From Bacteroidales bacterium (GTDB lineage Bacteria; Bacteroidota; Bacteroidia; Bacteroidales; WCHB1-69), in NCBI GenBank assembly GCA_017394765.1, contig JAFPXF010000045.1:1-38208 (forward strand): 38,208 nt of DNA, read 5' to 3'. The notes beneath the pieces are model-generated. The model saw nothing but the letters and a program-made list of their open reading frames with translations, did no database searches and had not been told where the DNA came from. Made by a program: the position numbers and the translations under genes. Positions 25,844 through 34,600 of the stretch are shown piece by piece (positions within the stretch are counted from its first letter, which is position 1; each line of letters opens with the position of its first letter).

Positions 25844-27301
25844 CTACTTCTTGGGGATATTCTTCAGCACTTCCACGAGGAAGTCGAAGAACTTGCCCAC
25901 GCTGTCGATGTTCACTCTCTCGACGGGGGAGTGCGGGTGCTCGATGGTGGGGCCGAAGGAGACCATATCCCAGTCGGGATAGCAGGCGCCGAACAGACCG
26001 CACTCGAGGCCGGCGTGGATGGCCATCACCTTCGGGTCGTTGCCGAATTTCTTCTTATAGACCTTCATACAGGTGTTCATAATCGGAGACTCCATATTGG
26101 GTTTCCAGCCGGGATAGGCGCCGGTGAGCTCGATGTCGCATTCTGCCAGTTCGGCAATGGCGGACATCTTGTCGCCGAGGGCATCCTTGGCGCTGTCAAC
26201 GGAGCTGCGCAGCAGGCAGCAAGCGCTCATAACCCCGTTCTCGGCCTTGATGTTGGCTAAGTTGTTGGAGGTTTCCACGAGGTCCTTCATAGAGTCGCTC
26301 ATACGGACCACACCGTTGGGGATCGCGAAAATCATATTGAGGAACTGGTTCTGAGCCTTGGTGCGGATGACCTTCTTGGGGGTATCGACGGCCTTCACGC
26401 TGACGGCGAGGTTCTCCTCGGTGGCGGAGAACTCGGCTTTGACAGTGGCTTCGTACTTCTTCACGAAAGTCTTGAAAGCGGTGGCCTTCTTGGCGGGCAC
26501 GGCGATGATGGCTGTGGCCTCGCGCGGGATGGCGTTGCGCAGGCTGCCGCCGTTAATCGTGGCCACACAAGCCCCGAATTCCTTCACGGCTTTGCTGATG
26601 CAGCGGACGAGCAGCTTGTTGGCGTTGGCGCGGCCCAAGTTGATGTCCATACCGGAATGGCCGCCGTGCAGACCGCTGACGCAGACTTGGAAGCCCTTCA
26701 TATCTTCAGGAACGGGCATGGTGGTGTATTTGCGTTGGAAATTGGCATCCATGCCGCCGGCGCAACCCACATACAGCTCACCCTCCGTCTCGGAGTCGAG
26801 GTTGATGAGGATCTTGCCCTTGACGAAGTTCTTCTTCAGGCCGAAAGCACCCGTCATACCTGTCTCTTCGTCAATGGTGACGAGGATTTCCAGGGGACCG
26901 TGTTCCACGCCCTTGGTGGTAACGCAGGCCAAAGCCGCGCAGACACCGACACCGTTGTCGGCACCCAGAGTGGTGTGGTTGGCGCGCACCCAGCCATTGT
27001 CGATGATGGGCTCAATGGGGCTCTTCAGGAAGTCGAACTTGGGATCGTCGGCTTGGGGCACCATATCGCAGTGGCCCTGCAGGATGACGGGCGTGAGCTT
27101 CTCCATACCCTTGGTGGCGGGCACGGTGAACAGCAGGTTGCCGGTCTTGTCTTGTTCAACTTTCACATTATGATCCTTCGCCCAGCTCTTCATCCAGTTG
27201 ACCACAGCGGTCTCGTGCTTGGAAGGGTGCGGGTTGTCGCAGAAATGGGCGAAGTTCTCCCACAAGTCGTGGGGATACAGTTTCAAAAGTTCGTTGTTCA
27301 T
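25844..27301 (-). CDS. pepD: Aminoacyl-histidine dipeptidase (cytosolic non-specific dipeptidase, M20)
   Basis: 485 aa, the usual PepD length. Cytoplasmic zinc metallopeptidase cleaving Xaa-His and other dipeptides. Visible active-site elements: H77-C-D79 in LQGHCDMVPQ, the bridging D115 in TTLGADNGVG, and the catalytic E145-E146 pair in IDEETGMTG; a further metal-ligand region is HAGLECGLFG near the C-terminus. The central lid domain is present (GGHSGMDINLGRANAN). No -7 element is seen in the 44-nt gap upstream, so it is probably transcribed with the BatA-domain gene from 29432; a strong terminator follows. Confidence 0.96.
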   Translation of the reverse strand: MNNELLKLYPHDLWENFAHFCDNPHPSKHETAVVNWMKSWAKDHNVKVEQDKTGNLLFTVPATKGMEKLTPVILQGHCDMVPQADDPKFDFLKSPIEPIIDNGWVRANHTTLGADNGVGVCAALACVTTKGVEHGPLEILVTIDEETGMTGAFGLKKNFVKGKILINLDSETEGELYVGCAGGMDANFQRKYTTMPVPEDMKGFQVCVSGLHGGHSGMDINLGRANANKLLVRCISKAVKEFGACVATINGGSLRNAIPREATAIIAVPAKKATAFKTFVKKYEATVKAEFSATEENLAVSVKAVDTPKKVIRTKAQNQFLNMIFAIPNGVVRMSDSMKDLVETSNNLANIKAENGVMSACCLLRSSVDSAKDALGDKMSAIAELAECDIELTGAYPGWKPNMESPIMNTCMKVYKKKFGNDPKVMAIHAGLECGLFGACYPDWDMVSFGPTIEHPHSPVERVNIDSVGKFFDFLVEVLKNIPKK

Positions 27302-27345
27302 TGAAATGGGGGTTTAAAGGTTTATAATAATATTGTAATTGATAT

Positions 27346-29400
27346 TTACACTTTTTCGTTGTTGATGGTCGGCTTGCCCCAGAAGCGCAGCAGCGTGATT
27401 TCCGCCAGAAGGCAGAGCAGGGCCAGAATGATGAAGTAGGGCCACAAGGGCTTGCCGTTGAGTTTGTCAGCGATGCTCTTGGCGATGTTTTTGGTGTCGG
27501 CGGCAATAACGTCGATCTCCTTGCCGGAGGCCTTGGCCATCTTGGTGAGCTCGTCGGCATCGTAGCAGTCGAGGTCCGACTCTTTGCGGTCCTGGTTGAA
27601 GGCGAGCGTGCCCGTCACGGCACCGCCGTTGACGATGTCGAACAGACCGCCCTCCTTGACTTGGTCGTGGAAATAGAGGGCCGTCTCGTTGCCAATGCGG
27701 CGTTGTTCGGGGATGAACTCCTCCTTGTGGCCGCGGCTGCGCAGGGTGAGCACCTCGTCGGAGCTGCCGGTGCGCGAGGCGACGGTCTGCATGCGATCCT
27801 TGCCGATGGTGTTGTAGAGCTTGTTCTGCATGGCGCTCATGATGCCGATGTTGTGCAAGGGTACGAAGAAGAGCGCGTGGCGGTGGGTGTTGCCATATAC
27901 ATCGTCCATGCCCACGGCGGAGAGGATGACCTTGCCGCGCTCCACCGGATAGACGGCGAGCAGGGGAGAGCCGTTCTCCAGCGCCATGACGACCTCGCCG
28001 CCACTGCCGCCACTGATGTCGTAGTGCTGCAAGGTGACGGGCATGTCGAGCTTTTCGCGCTGGCTCTCCAGAGCATTTTTGTAATATTGGCTCTCAGTGT
28101 TGATTTGCCCGCATTTCAGCTCTTTCTTGGCCAAAGCGCCGTATGAGGCTGCGCCGAGTGAGCTGAGCATGCGATTGTAGGTGTTGTCCATCTCCTTGGG
28201 CGGGAATACCAGCAGGGTGCCGCCACCCTTGACGAACTTGGCCAGCTCGTCGGCCAGGCCGGACGATAGGGTGGGGACATCACTCAGCACGATGACCTCG
28301 CACTGCTTGAGCTGGGTGTAGTTAACTTGCGTGTAGGCCATCGGCAGGTAGTCGAACACGGAGTCACGACCGTAGAGGGCATCGAGAAAGCGGTTGCGCT
28401 CCTTGCCGTGGATGGCGGCAATACGGGTGTTGTCGGTGACCTCGTAGGTGAAGAAGAGCTGGTCGTCGAATGTGATGGGGGCATCCTCGATGACGACACG
28501 GCCGCATTGCGTGCCCGGCTCCTCGATGTTGTAAACCATGCGACAGTCCACGTATGTGCCCGCGGGAATGTCGGGCGAGGCCACGGCCTTCTGCTTGTCG
28601 TTGATGTAGAGCTTCACCGGCACCTTGTTGACCTCTTCCTTGCCATAGTTGTGGATGCGGACGAAGTAGGTGACTTGGTTGCCCACCTTGAAGACGGGCG
28701 ACAGGAACCAGCAGCTGTCGATGCCCACATTGTTGGCCGCCTCGGTGGGCAGCGGGATGAGGAAGGTCGATGCTGCGCTGTCGGCGCCCAGCAAGGCGAT
28801 GTTGAAGTTGTTCTTTTGGAAGTCGGAGAGATAATAGTGCACCACGTTGCCCTTCTGCGAGTTGGCGCAGGTGTTCTTCTCGAAGGCGAGCACCTCGGCG
28901 AGAGTGTGGCTGTTGGGTGATGCCTGCACCTTGTCAAGCATCTCGAGGATTTGGTCCTTGTTGAGGATGTGCGTCTGCTCGCCTGTGAAATCATGGGTGG
29001 TAAGCACGAAGTCGTCGTTGAAGCCGAACGAGCTGACGATGTTCTTGGCGGCATCCACGGCATCGTATAGGGTTTTGCCCTCCTTGCTGTTGGCCTCCAT
29101 GGAGTGGGAGTTGTCGAGGAAGATGGTCACCAGGTTGCCTGTGCGGCTCTTCTGCTTGCCGGAGGGGATGTAGGGTTGCGCGAAGGCGAGTGCCAGCGCG
29201 GCGATGCCGAGCACGCGAAGGGCTAACACGATGAGCTGCTGCAGGGTCTGCTCCCGCTTGGTCTTCTTCTTGATCTCCTCCAACATCTTGACATTGGAGA
29301 AGTAAATTGTCTTGTAACGCCTGAAATTGAAGAGGTGTATGATGATGGGTACCAGGATGGCCGCAAGGCCTATAAGGAGCAATGGATTTGAAAAAGCCAT
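27346..29400 (-). CDS. BatA-domain membrane protein with vWA-like and GATase-like regions
   Basis: 684 aa. The N-terminal BatA/aerotolerance-type module has two membrane helices (about 7-24 and 56-76) around a basic cytoplasmic loop (FNFRRYKTIYFSNVKMLEEI). A von Willebrand A-like domain follows (about 90-230) with a DNSHSM MIDAS motif. Then come a beta-sandwich region (about 235-330), a glutamine-amidotransferase-like fold (about 345-520, VIVLSDVPTLSSG, GGGTLLVFPP), and a last transmembrane helix (about 656-673). Related proteins accompany MoxR/DUF58 genes; here it is paired only with pepD. Role probably in envelope assembly or stress, unproven. Promoter at 29432. Confidence 0.88.
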   Translation of the reverse strand: MAFSNPLLLIGLAAILVPIIIHLFNFRRYKTIYFSNVKMLEEIKKKTKREQTLQQLIVLALRVLGIAALALAFAQPYIPSGKQKSRTGNLVTIFLDNSHSMEANSKEGKTLYDAVDAAKNIVSSFGFNDDFVLTTHDFTGEQTHILNKDQILEMLDKVQASPNSHTLAEVLAFEKNTCANSQKGNVVHYYLSDFQKNNFNIALLGADSAASTFLIPLPTEAANNVGIDSCWFLSPVFKVGNQVTYFVRIHNYGKEEVNKVPVKLYINDKQKAVASPDIPAGTYVDCRMVYNIEEPGTQCGRVVIEDAPITFDDQLFFTYEVTDNTRIAAIHGKERNRFLDALYGRDSVFDYLPMAYTQVNYTQLKQCEVIVLSDVPTLSSGLADELAKFVKGGGTLLVFPPKEMDNTYNRMLSSLGAASYGALAKKELKCGQINTESQYYKNALESQREKLDMPVTLQHYDISGGSGGEVVMALENGSPLLAVYPVERGKVILSAVGMDDVYGNTHRHALFFVPLHNIGIMSAMQNKLYNTIGKDRMQTVASRTGSSDEVLTLRSRGHKEEFIPEQRRIGNETALYFHDQVKEGGLFDIVNGGAVTGTLAFNQDRKESDLDCYDADELTKMAKASGKEIDVIAADTKNIAKSIADKLNGKPLWPYFIILALLCLLAEITLLRFWGKPTINNEKV

Positions 29401-29431
29401 ACTAATGCGATATCATTTTGTAAATTGGCCG

Positions 29432-29439
29432 CAAAAGTA
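29432..29439 (-). promoter_or_regulatory. -7 element (TACTTTTG) for the BatA-domain gene
   Basis: The minus strand reads TACTTTTGC, 31 bp above the ATG. Identical core and flank (GTACTTTTGCGGC) to the DUF58 promoter at 4746. Confidence 0.7.
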
Positions 29440-29518
29440 CAAAAAAATGTAATCGGTTGCGTCATGGAACTGATGGGGTGTCGCCTTTGAGATCTCCTGA
29501 TGCATCTGCGTGCATTTG

Positions 29519-29549
29519 TTTGTGTGTATTCATAATTTATGTACATTTG
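29519..29549 (+). promoter_or_regulatory. Promoter of dut
   Basis: TTTG (29519-29522), 19 bp, then TACATTTG (29542-29549): a full Bacteroidetes consensus 27 bp above the dut ATG. Divergent from the promoter at 29432. Confidence 0.8.
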
Positions 29550-29576
29550 CAACCTCTAACAAATAATTGCGAAACT

Positions 29577-30023
29577 ATGTCTATTTGCAAGATATTCAAC
29601 ACTTCCAACAATCCGTTGCCCGCGTACGAGTCGGCACTGGCGGCGGGCCTCGACCTGCGTGCCAACTTGGCAGAGAGTGTTGTGCTCAACCCCGGGGAAC
29701 GCAAACTCGTGCCCACGGGACTCTTCATTGAGCTGCCTGAGGATTGTGAGGCACAGATCCGGCCCCGCAGCGGCCTGGCTTTCAAGCACGGCATCACGGT
29801 GCTCAACAGTCCCGGCACCATCGACCCCGACTACAGGGGCGAGGTCAAGGTGCTGCTCATCAACCTCTCCGGCGAGCCTTTCGAAATCCAGCATGGCGAG
29901 CGCATCGCCCAGATGGTCATCTCCCGCTTCCAGCAGGTGACCCTGCAGTCGGTGGCAAGCATGGACGAGCTCTCCAGCACGGAACGCGGTGCAGGCGGGT
30001 TCGGGCACAGCGGACGGAAATAG
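29577..30023 (+). CDS. dut: dUTP diphosphatase
   Basis: 148 aa trimeric dUTPase, hydrolysing dUTP to dUMP and PPi and so keeping uracil out of DNA while feeding thymidylate synthesis. All five motifs are visible: [32 protein letters not shown] and the C-terminal [11 protein letters not shown] that closes over the active site. The frame is open to 29457, but the ATG at 29577 lies just below the promoter and matches family starts. The TPR gene follows 96 nt downstream, a pairing familiar in Bacteroidetes. Confidence 0.97.
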   Translation: MSICKIFNTSNNPLPAYESALAAGLDLRANLAESVVLNPGERKLVPTGLFIELPEDCEAQIRPRSGLAFKHGITVLNSPGTIDPDYRGEVKVLLINLSGEPFEIQHGERIAQMVISRFQQVTLQSVASMDELSSTERGAGGFGHSGRK

Positions 30024-30078
30024 TTCCACAATAGTGTTGCAATATTTGTGCCATTTCATCGTTTACGGAATTGCTCAT

Positions 30079-30106
30079 GCAGAAGCGCGATTCATCGCGT
30101 TTCTGC
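30079..30106. repeat. Intercistronic hairpin between dut and the TPR gene
   Basis: A 12-bp stem (GCAGAAGCGCGA with TCGCGTTTCTGC, one G-T pair) and a TTCA tetraloop, ending 13 nt before the TPR ATG. No T-run follows, so it is not a simple terminator; it may set mRNA stability or translation of the downstream gene. Confidence 0.65.
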
Positions 30107-30119
30107 CAAAATCAAGAAA

Positions 30120-31493
30120 ATGAGAAAAATATTTTATATTGTATTCCTCTTGAGCCTCTCCATGCTGGCGGTGGCGCAACCGCAGCCGCAAGGCAACAAG
30201 AAAACCCGCAACGTGGCCAAGACCGATGCCACCTCCGTCAATCACCGCAAGATTTCTGTGCAATACACGGAAGGGCTGAAGGCCTATTATTCCGGCAATA
30301 TGTCCGAGGCTCTCAAGATTTTCAACGGCATTCTGCTCGACAACCCCAAGCACGATGCCTCCCACTTCATGCTCGCCCGCATTTATACGGATAAGCAGGA
30401 TGTGCGCGAGGCTGTGGACAATCTGCAGAAGGCTATCAAGCTCGACAAGAACAACATCTGGTACAAAGTCGATCTCGCCGACCTGTACTTGCAGATGGAG
30501 GATTATCCTAACGCGGCCAAGTTGTTAGAGCAGATCTGCAAGGAGAAGACCAACAATGAATATTACTTGTACTCATTAGCGGAGGCGTATCTCGCCATGA
30601 AGAAATTCGACAAGGTGGTTGATGCCTACGACCGCATGGAGGGCATCATTGGCCACAATGACGAGCTGACGCGCGTGAAGGTCTCCATTTGGCTCTACAT
30701 GAACAAAGTGAAGGAGGCAGTAGGGGAGTACGACAAGCTCATCAAACTCTATCCGCACAACGCCGAGTACTATGTGAAGGCCGGCAAGGTGTATCAGAGC
30801 AACGGTATGAACGCCCAGGCGATGCCCTATTTTGAAAAGGCTGCCGCACTCAATTCCAGCGACCCTGAGCTCAATTTTCTGATGGCCCAGCAGTGGGAAC
30901 AGCAAGGGAATGTGGAAAAGCAAATGCAGTGCCTGATGCGTGTTTTCAGCAATCGCAATGTGGCGATGTCTGAGAAAAGCAACTATATGCGCAAGGTGTT
31001 GGGTGACGTGCTGCGCAACAAGGATCCCAAGACCATCCGCCTGGCAGAGACACTGTCTGACACGCTGATTGCGGCACACCCCGACGAGAGCATCGGTTTC
31101 GCGTCCAAGGCCACGCTGTGCTCCATGCAGAAAAAGTACAGCGAAGCTGTTACCTGTTTTGAGAAATCCTTGGCTATCGACAACACCTCCTTTCCCATTT
31201 GGGATGATTATTGCTATGTGCTCAACCAGCTGGATGCGTGGGACCGTCTTGTGAAATACGAGAAGGACCTTAACGAACTGTTCCCGCAGAACGCTCGCAT
31301 GCTCTGTAACCTCGGCCTGGGCTTCCTCTTCCAGAAGAATGCCGACAAGGCTATCGAATATTTGATGCAGGCCAAGACTTATGCCTACGAGAAAGACCAG
31401 CTTAACGTCATCTACACGGCATTGTCGGAAGCCTACAAGCTCAAGGGCGACAACGCCTCCGCCGAGCAGTGGCGCGCCAAGGCGGGAAAGTAG
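30120..31493 (+). CDS. Periplasmic tetratricopeptide repeat protein
   Basis: 457 aa. Signal peptide MRKIFYIVFLLSLSMLAVAQ, a short basic linker, then about ten TPR-type helix pairs covering the rest (for example GLKAYYSGNMSEALKIFNGI and KAGKVYQSNGMNAQAMPYFE). Likely a scaffold for envelope proteins; partners unknown. In many Bacteroidetes the dut-TPR pair is followed by a DUF4292 protein and an EnvC-like M23 peptidase; here a terminator and a T9SS gene follow instead, so that neighbourhood is broken or relocated. The frame is open to 30048 but the ATG at 30120 gives the signal peptide. Confidence 0.88.
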   Translation: MRKIFYIVFLLSLSMLAVAQPQPQGNKKTRNVAKTDATSVNHRKISVQYTEGLKAYYSGNMSEALKIFNGILLDNPKHDASHFMLARIYTDKQDVREAVDNLQKAIKLDKNNIWYKVDLADLYLQMEDYPNAAKLLEQICKEKTNNEYYLYSLAEAYLAMKKFDKVVDAYDRMEGIIGHNDELTRVKVSIWLYMNKVKEAVGEYDKLIKLYPHNAEYYVKAGKVYQSNGMNAQAMPYFEKAAALNSSDPELNFLMAQQWEQQGNVEKQMQCLMRVFSNRNVAMSEKSNYMRKVLGDVLRNKDPKTIRLAETLSDTLIAAHPDESIGFASKATLCSMQKKYSEAVTCFEKSLAIDNTSFPIWDDYCYVLNQLDAWDRLVKYEKDLNELFPQNARMLCNLGLGFLFQKNADKAIEYLMQAKTYAYEKDQLNVIYTALSEAYKLKGDNASAEQWRAKAGK

Positions 31494-31529
31494 TATGGAA
31501 TATTAGATATGTCTCTCTTCTGAAAAAGC

Positions 31530-31559
31530 AGGGATGTTGCATGCAATGTCCCTTTTTTT
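31530..31559 (+). terminator. Terminator after the TPR gene
   Basis: AGGGATGTTGCA and TGCAATGTCCCT pair (12-bp palindrome with two wobbles, so an effective loop of about four) and are followed by seven T. Confidence 0.82.
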
Positions 31560-31590
31560 CATGTGTTCGCGTATATTCATTTTTTTTATG

Positions 31591-31598
31591 TACATTTG
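31591..31598 (+). promoter_or_regulatory. -7 element (TACATTTG) for the giant T9SS gene
   Basis: TACATTTGCA, 52 bp above the ATG. The upstream block (TATTCAT, T-rich, ATG) closely mirrors that of the dut promoter, but the -33 position reads TTCG rather than TTTG. Confidence 0.65.
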
Positions 31599-31650
31599 CA
31601 CCCATATTATTTTGGTTGTTTTAAGTTAAACTGTAAATATACAGCGTGTT

Positions 31651-34600
31651 ATGATTAAACGATTATTACTTGTTTGCCTGATCTCGTTATTGGGACTGTC
31701 CTTTTTAAGAGCACAGACGTTAGGAAACTACACATTCTCCACGGGGATAGATGCCACACGGTGGATACCGTTGACCACTACCACGAATTTGTTGACCGTC
31801 GGGAGCGGCAGTACCACTCACCCATACGACAGCAGGCGTTCTGCTGTGTTGGACATCGGTTTCACGTTTACCTTCGGGTCGGAACAGTACACGAAGTTTT
31901 CGGTGAACTCGGACGGCAACCTCCGTTTCGGTACCACGGCAACGGGCTTTGCGAATTATTCCACCCCCTTCAGCTCGAACAATTCAAATGCCAACAATCC
32001 GAAAATCAACTTTTTTGGAGCGAACGGCGATGCCACGGACAGCGGTTATGTCCGCAAAGAGATTGTGGGTGTGGAACCGAACCGTATCTGTGTGATTGAG
32101 TTTGCCACATCGACAACATACTCCTCTTCCGCCACTGCCACGCATGGCATATTGTATCGTTGGCAGGTGCAGTTGTTTGAGGAGAGCAACAACATCCAGA
32201 TTGTCTATCCCTCCACGGTGCCTTCCACAGGTCCCTCCGCCACCCGGCAGCAGGGAATGTGTGTGAACAGCTCCGACATCTGGCTGGTGAAGGCTAACAA
32301 TACGGCGACGCATTATACCGCCGGAACCTCCACCACCATTGCTACCGGGAACTGGCCTGCTGCCAACCGTTATTATCTGTTCACCGCGCCGGGGAACGGC
32401 TGCCCGAACGTCACGGATATGCACGTCAGGGATGTCACTGCCACCACAGCGCTGGTGACGTGGTCGTCCTCCTTTGAGGCGAATGCCTGGGAGGTCTATG
32501 TCACCACCTCCTCCACTGCCCCCACCTCCTCTACCACGCCCACATACACCACCACCGACACTTTCCAGCTAATGTCGAATTTGACACCGGACACTTTGTA
32601 CAATGTCTATGTGCGGTCGGTGTGCGGCGGGGTCAAAAGCTTCTGGAGGAAACTGACCTTCCACACTGCCTTGACGCAACTGCCCTTCTTTTGTGATTTT
32701 GAGACGGTGCCGTCGGGCAACAACCCCCTCCCGGCGGGCTGGATAAGAGGGTCCGCAGAAACCACTCCCTACGTGAACAGCAGCTCCAGCGAGTCATACG
32801 CCGGCGGCAAGGCACTCTACTTTTTCTATCCCAATTATGTGGCGATGCCGCCCATAGACCCTGATTCTATCGACTTGCAGAACAGTGAACTCTCCTTCTT
32901 CGCCAAGGGCAACAACAGCGGTGTCGTGCTGCAGGTGGGCGTGATGTCCGATCCGGAAGACGCTGCCACCTTTGAACTGGTCTCCAGTCTTGTGCTGACC
33001 GACCAGTATCAGCTGTATGAGGTTCCGTTGGCCGACTATTTGGGTTCGGGCACCTACATCGCCTTCAGGAATGTGAATATGGATATTATGAGGCTGGACA
33101 ATCTGACGTTGGGACCGCTGTCGGCGTGTTCCAAGCCCACCCGGCTGATAGCGCACCCGGAAATAGACCAGACCACACTCGAATGGTTCTCCACGGGCTC
33201 CAACTTCAATCTCTGTTACAAAGTGGCGTCGGCGGTCGGCTATACGGTGGTCCATAATGTGACGAATAACTATCAACTCACCAATCTTACGGAAAACACC
33301 GACTATATGTGGTTCGTGGAGACACGTTGCGGCGACACGACGAAGCCGAGTTCAGTCTCCACATTCCACACCTTGTGCGAATTGATTCCCCACCAAGACC
33401 TTCCGTTTGCGGAGACCTTTGACTCCTGTGCCACCACCGCGGATTTGAATACATGTTTCACGCGCCTCTCCCTTGACCAGGATTATCCGAAAGTCTATTC
33501 GAGCACGAATTGGAACGGCGTCACGGCCAAGACAATTTTCTTCTTGCCAGGTTCTGCTGACGAGCAGCAGTACCTCGTGTTGCCGGGCATACAGAATGTG
33601 AGCGCACTCACGGTGAATTTCTACACCAAGCGTGGCAACAGCAATGTGACGCTGGATTTGGGTGTGATGGACAACCCCTACGACACTGCCTCCTTCTACC
33701 TTATCGGCACGTATGGCTCGGTGTTGGGCACCACCGACTGGTCTAACTTCGAGGTGCCGCTCAGCAATTACCCCGGCATCGGCAACTATATTGCCTTCCG
33801 CACCCATAGCCACGGCAGTTTCTATATCCAGTTGGATGACATCACCGTCAGCGTCAGCGCCGGCTGCGACCGTCCCGACAGTGTGGCGGTGGAGAACGTG
33901 ACCGCCAATTCGGCGCAGCTTCACATCTACGACCCTGCCAACTCGGGCAGCTATCAGGTGATCTATACCTCGGTGTACTCCCAAGATACCGTGGTGGTAC
34001 AGAACAACATCGTCACTCTTACAGGCCTGCGGGTCGGCACGGTGTACGACGTGTCGGTGGGCTCCATTTGCAACGGGGATGTCACCTCGTCAGTCACCAC
34101 CACGTTCAGCACCTCATGCGCGATACTGACGCACAATGACCTTCCGTTTGAGGAGACCTTCGACCTCTATGCCTATAACGCCAACGCTGCCATCAACCCC
34201 TGTTGGCACCGTCTCAGCTATAACCCGCAATATCCGGTGGGGCCCTATCCCAGAAACCAGTACACCCGTATCCCCGGGGTGGGCAACACCTTCTGTTATT
34301 ATCCGGGCCCGGGCGGACAGACGCAGTATGCCATTCTCCCGCAGATGCAGGACATCCACGACCTGATGATCGATTTCTGGGTGTACCGCCAAAACAACTC
34401 CCCGCTCATTGACGTAGGGGTGATGACCAACCCGTCCGACACCAATACCTTTGAGCTGATACAGACGTGCGTGCCGCCGCTTCTTTCCACATGGGAGGAG
34501 TTTGAGGTGTCGTTCGCGTCCTACACGGGCCAGGGCACCTACATCGCCCTCCGTGCCCGCGCCACAGGCAACACCGCTTTTATCTGCGTGGATGACATTG

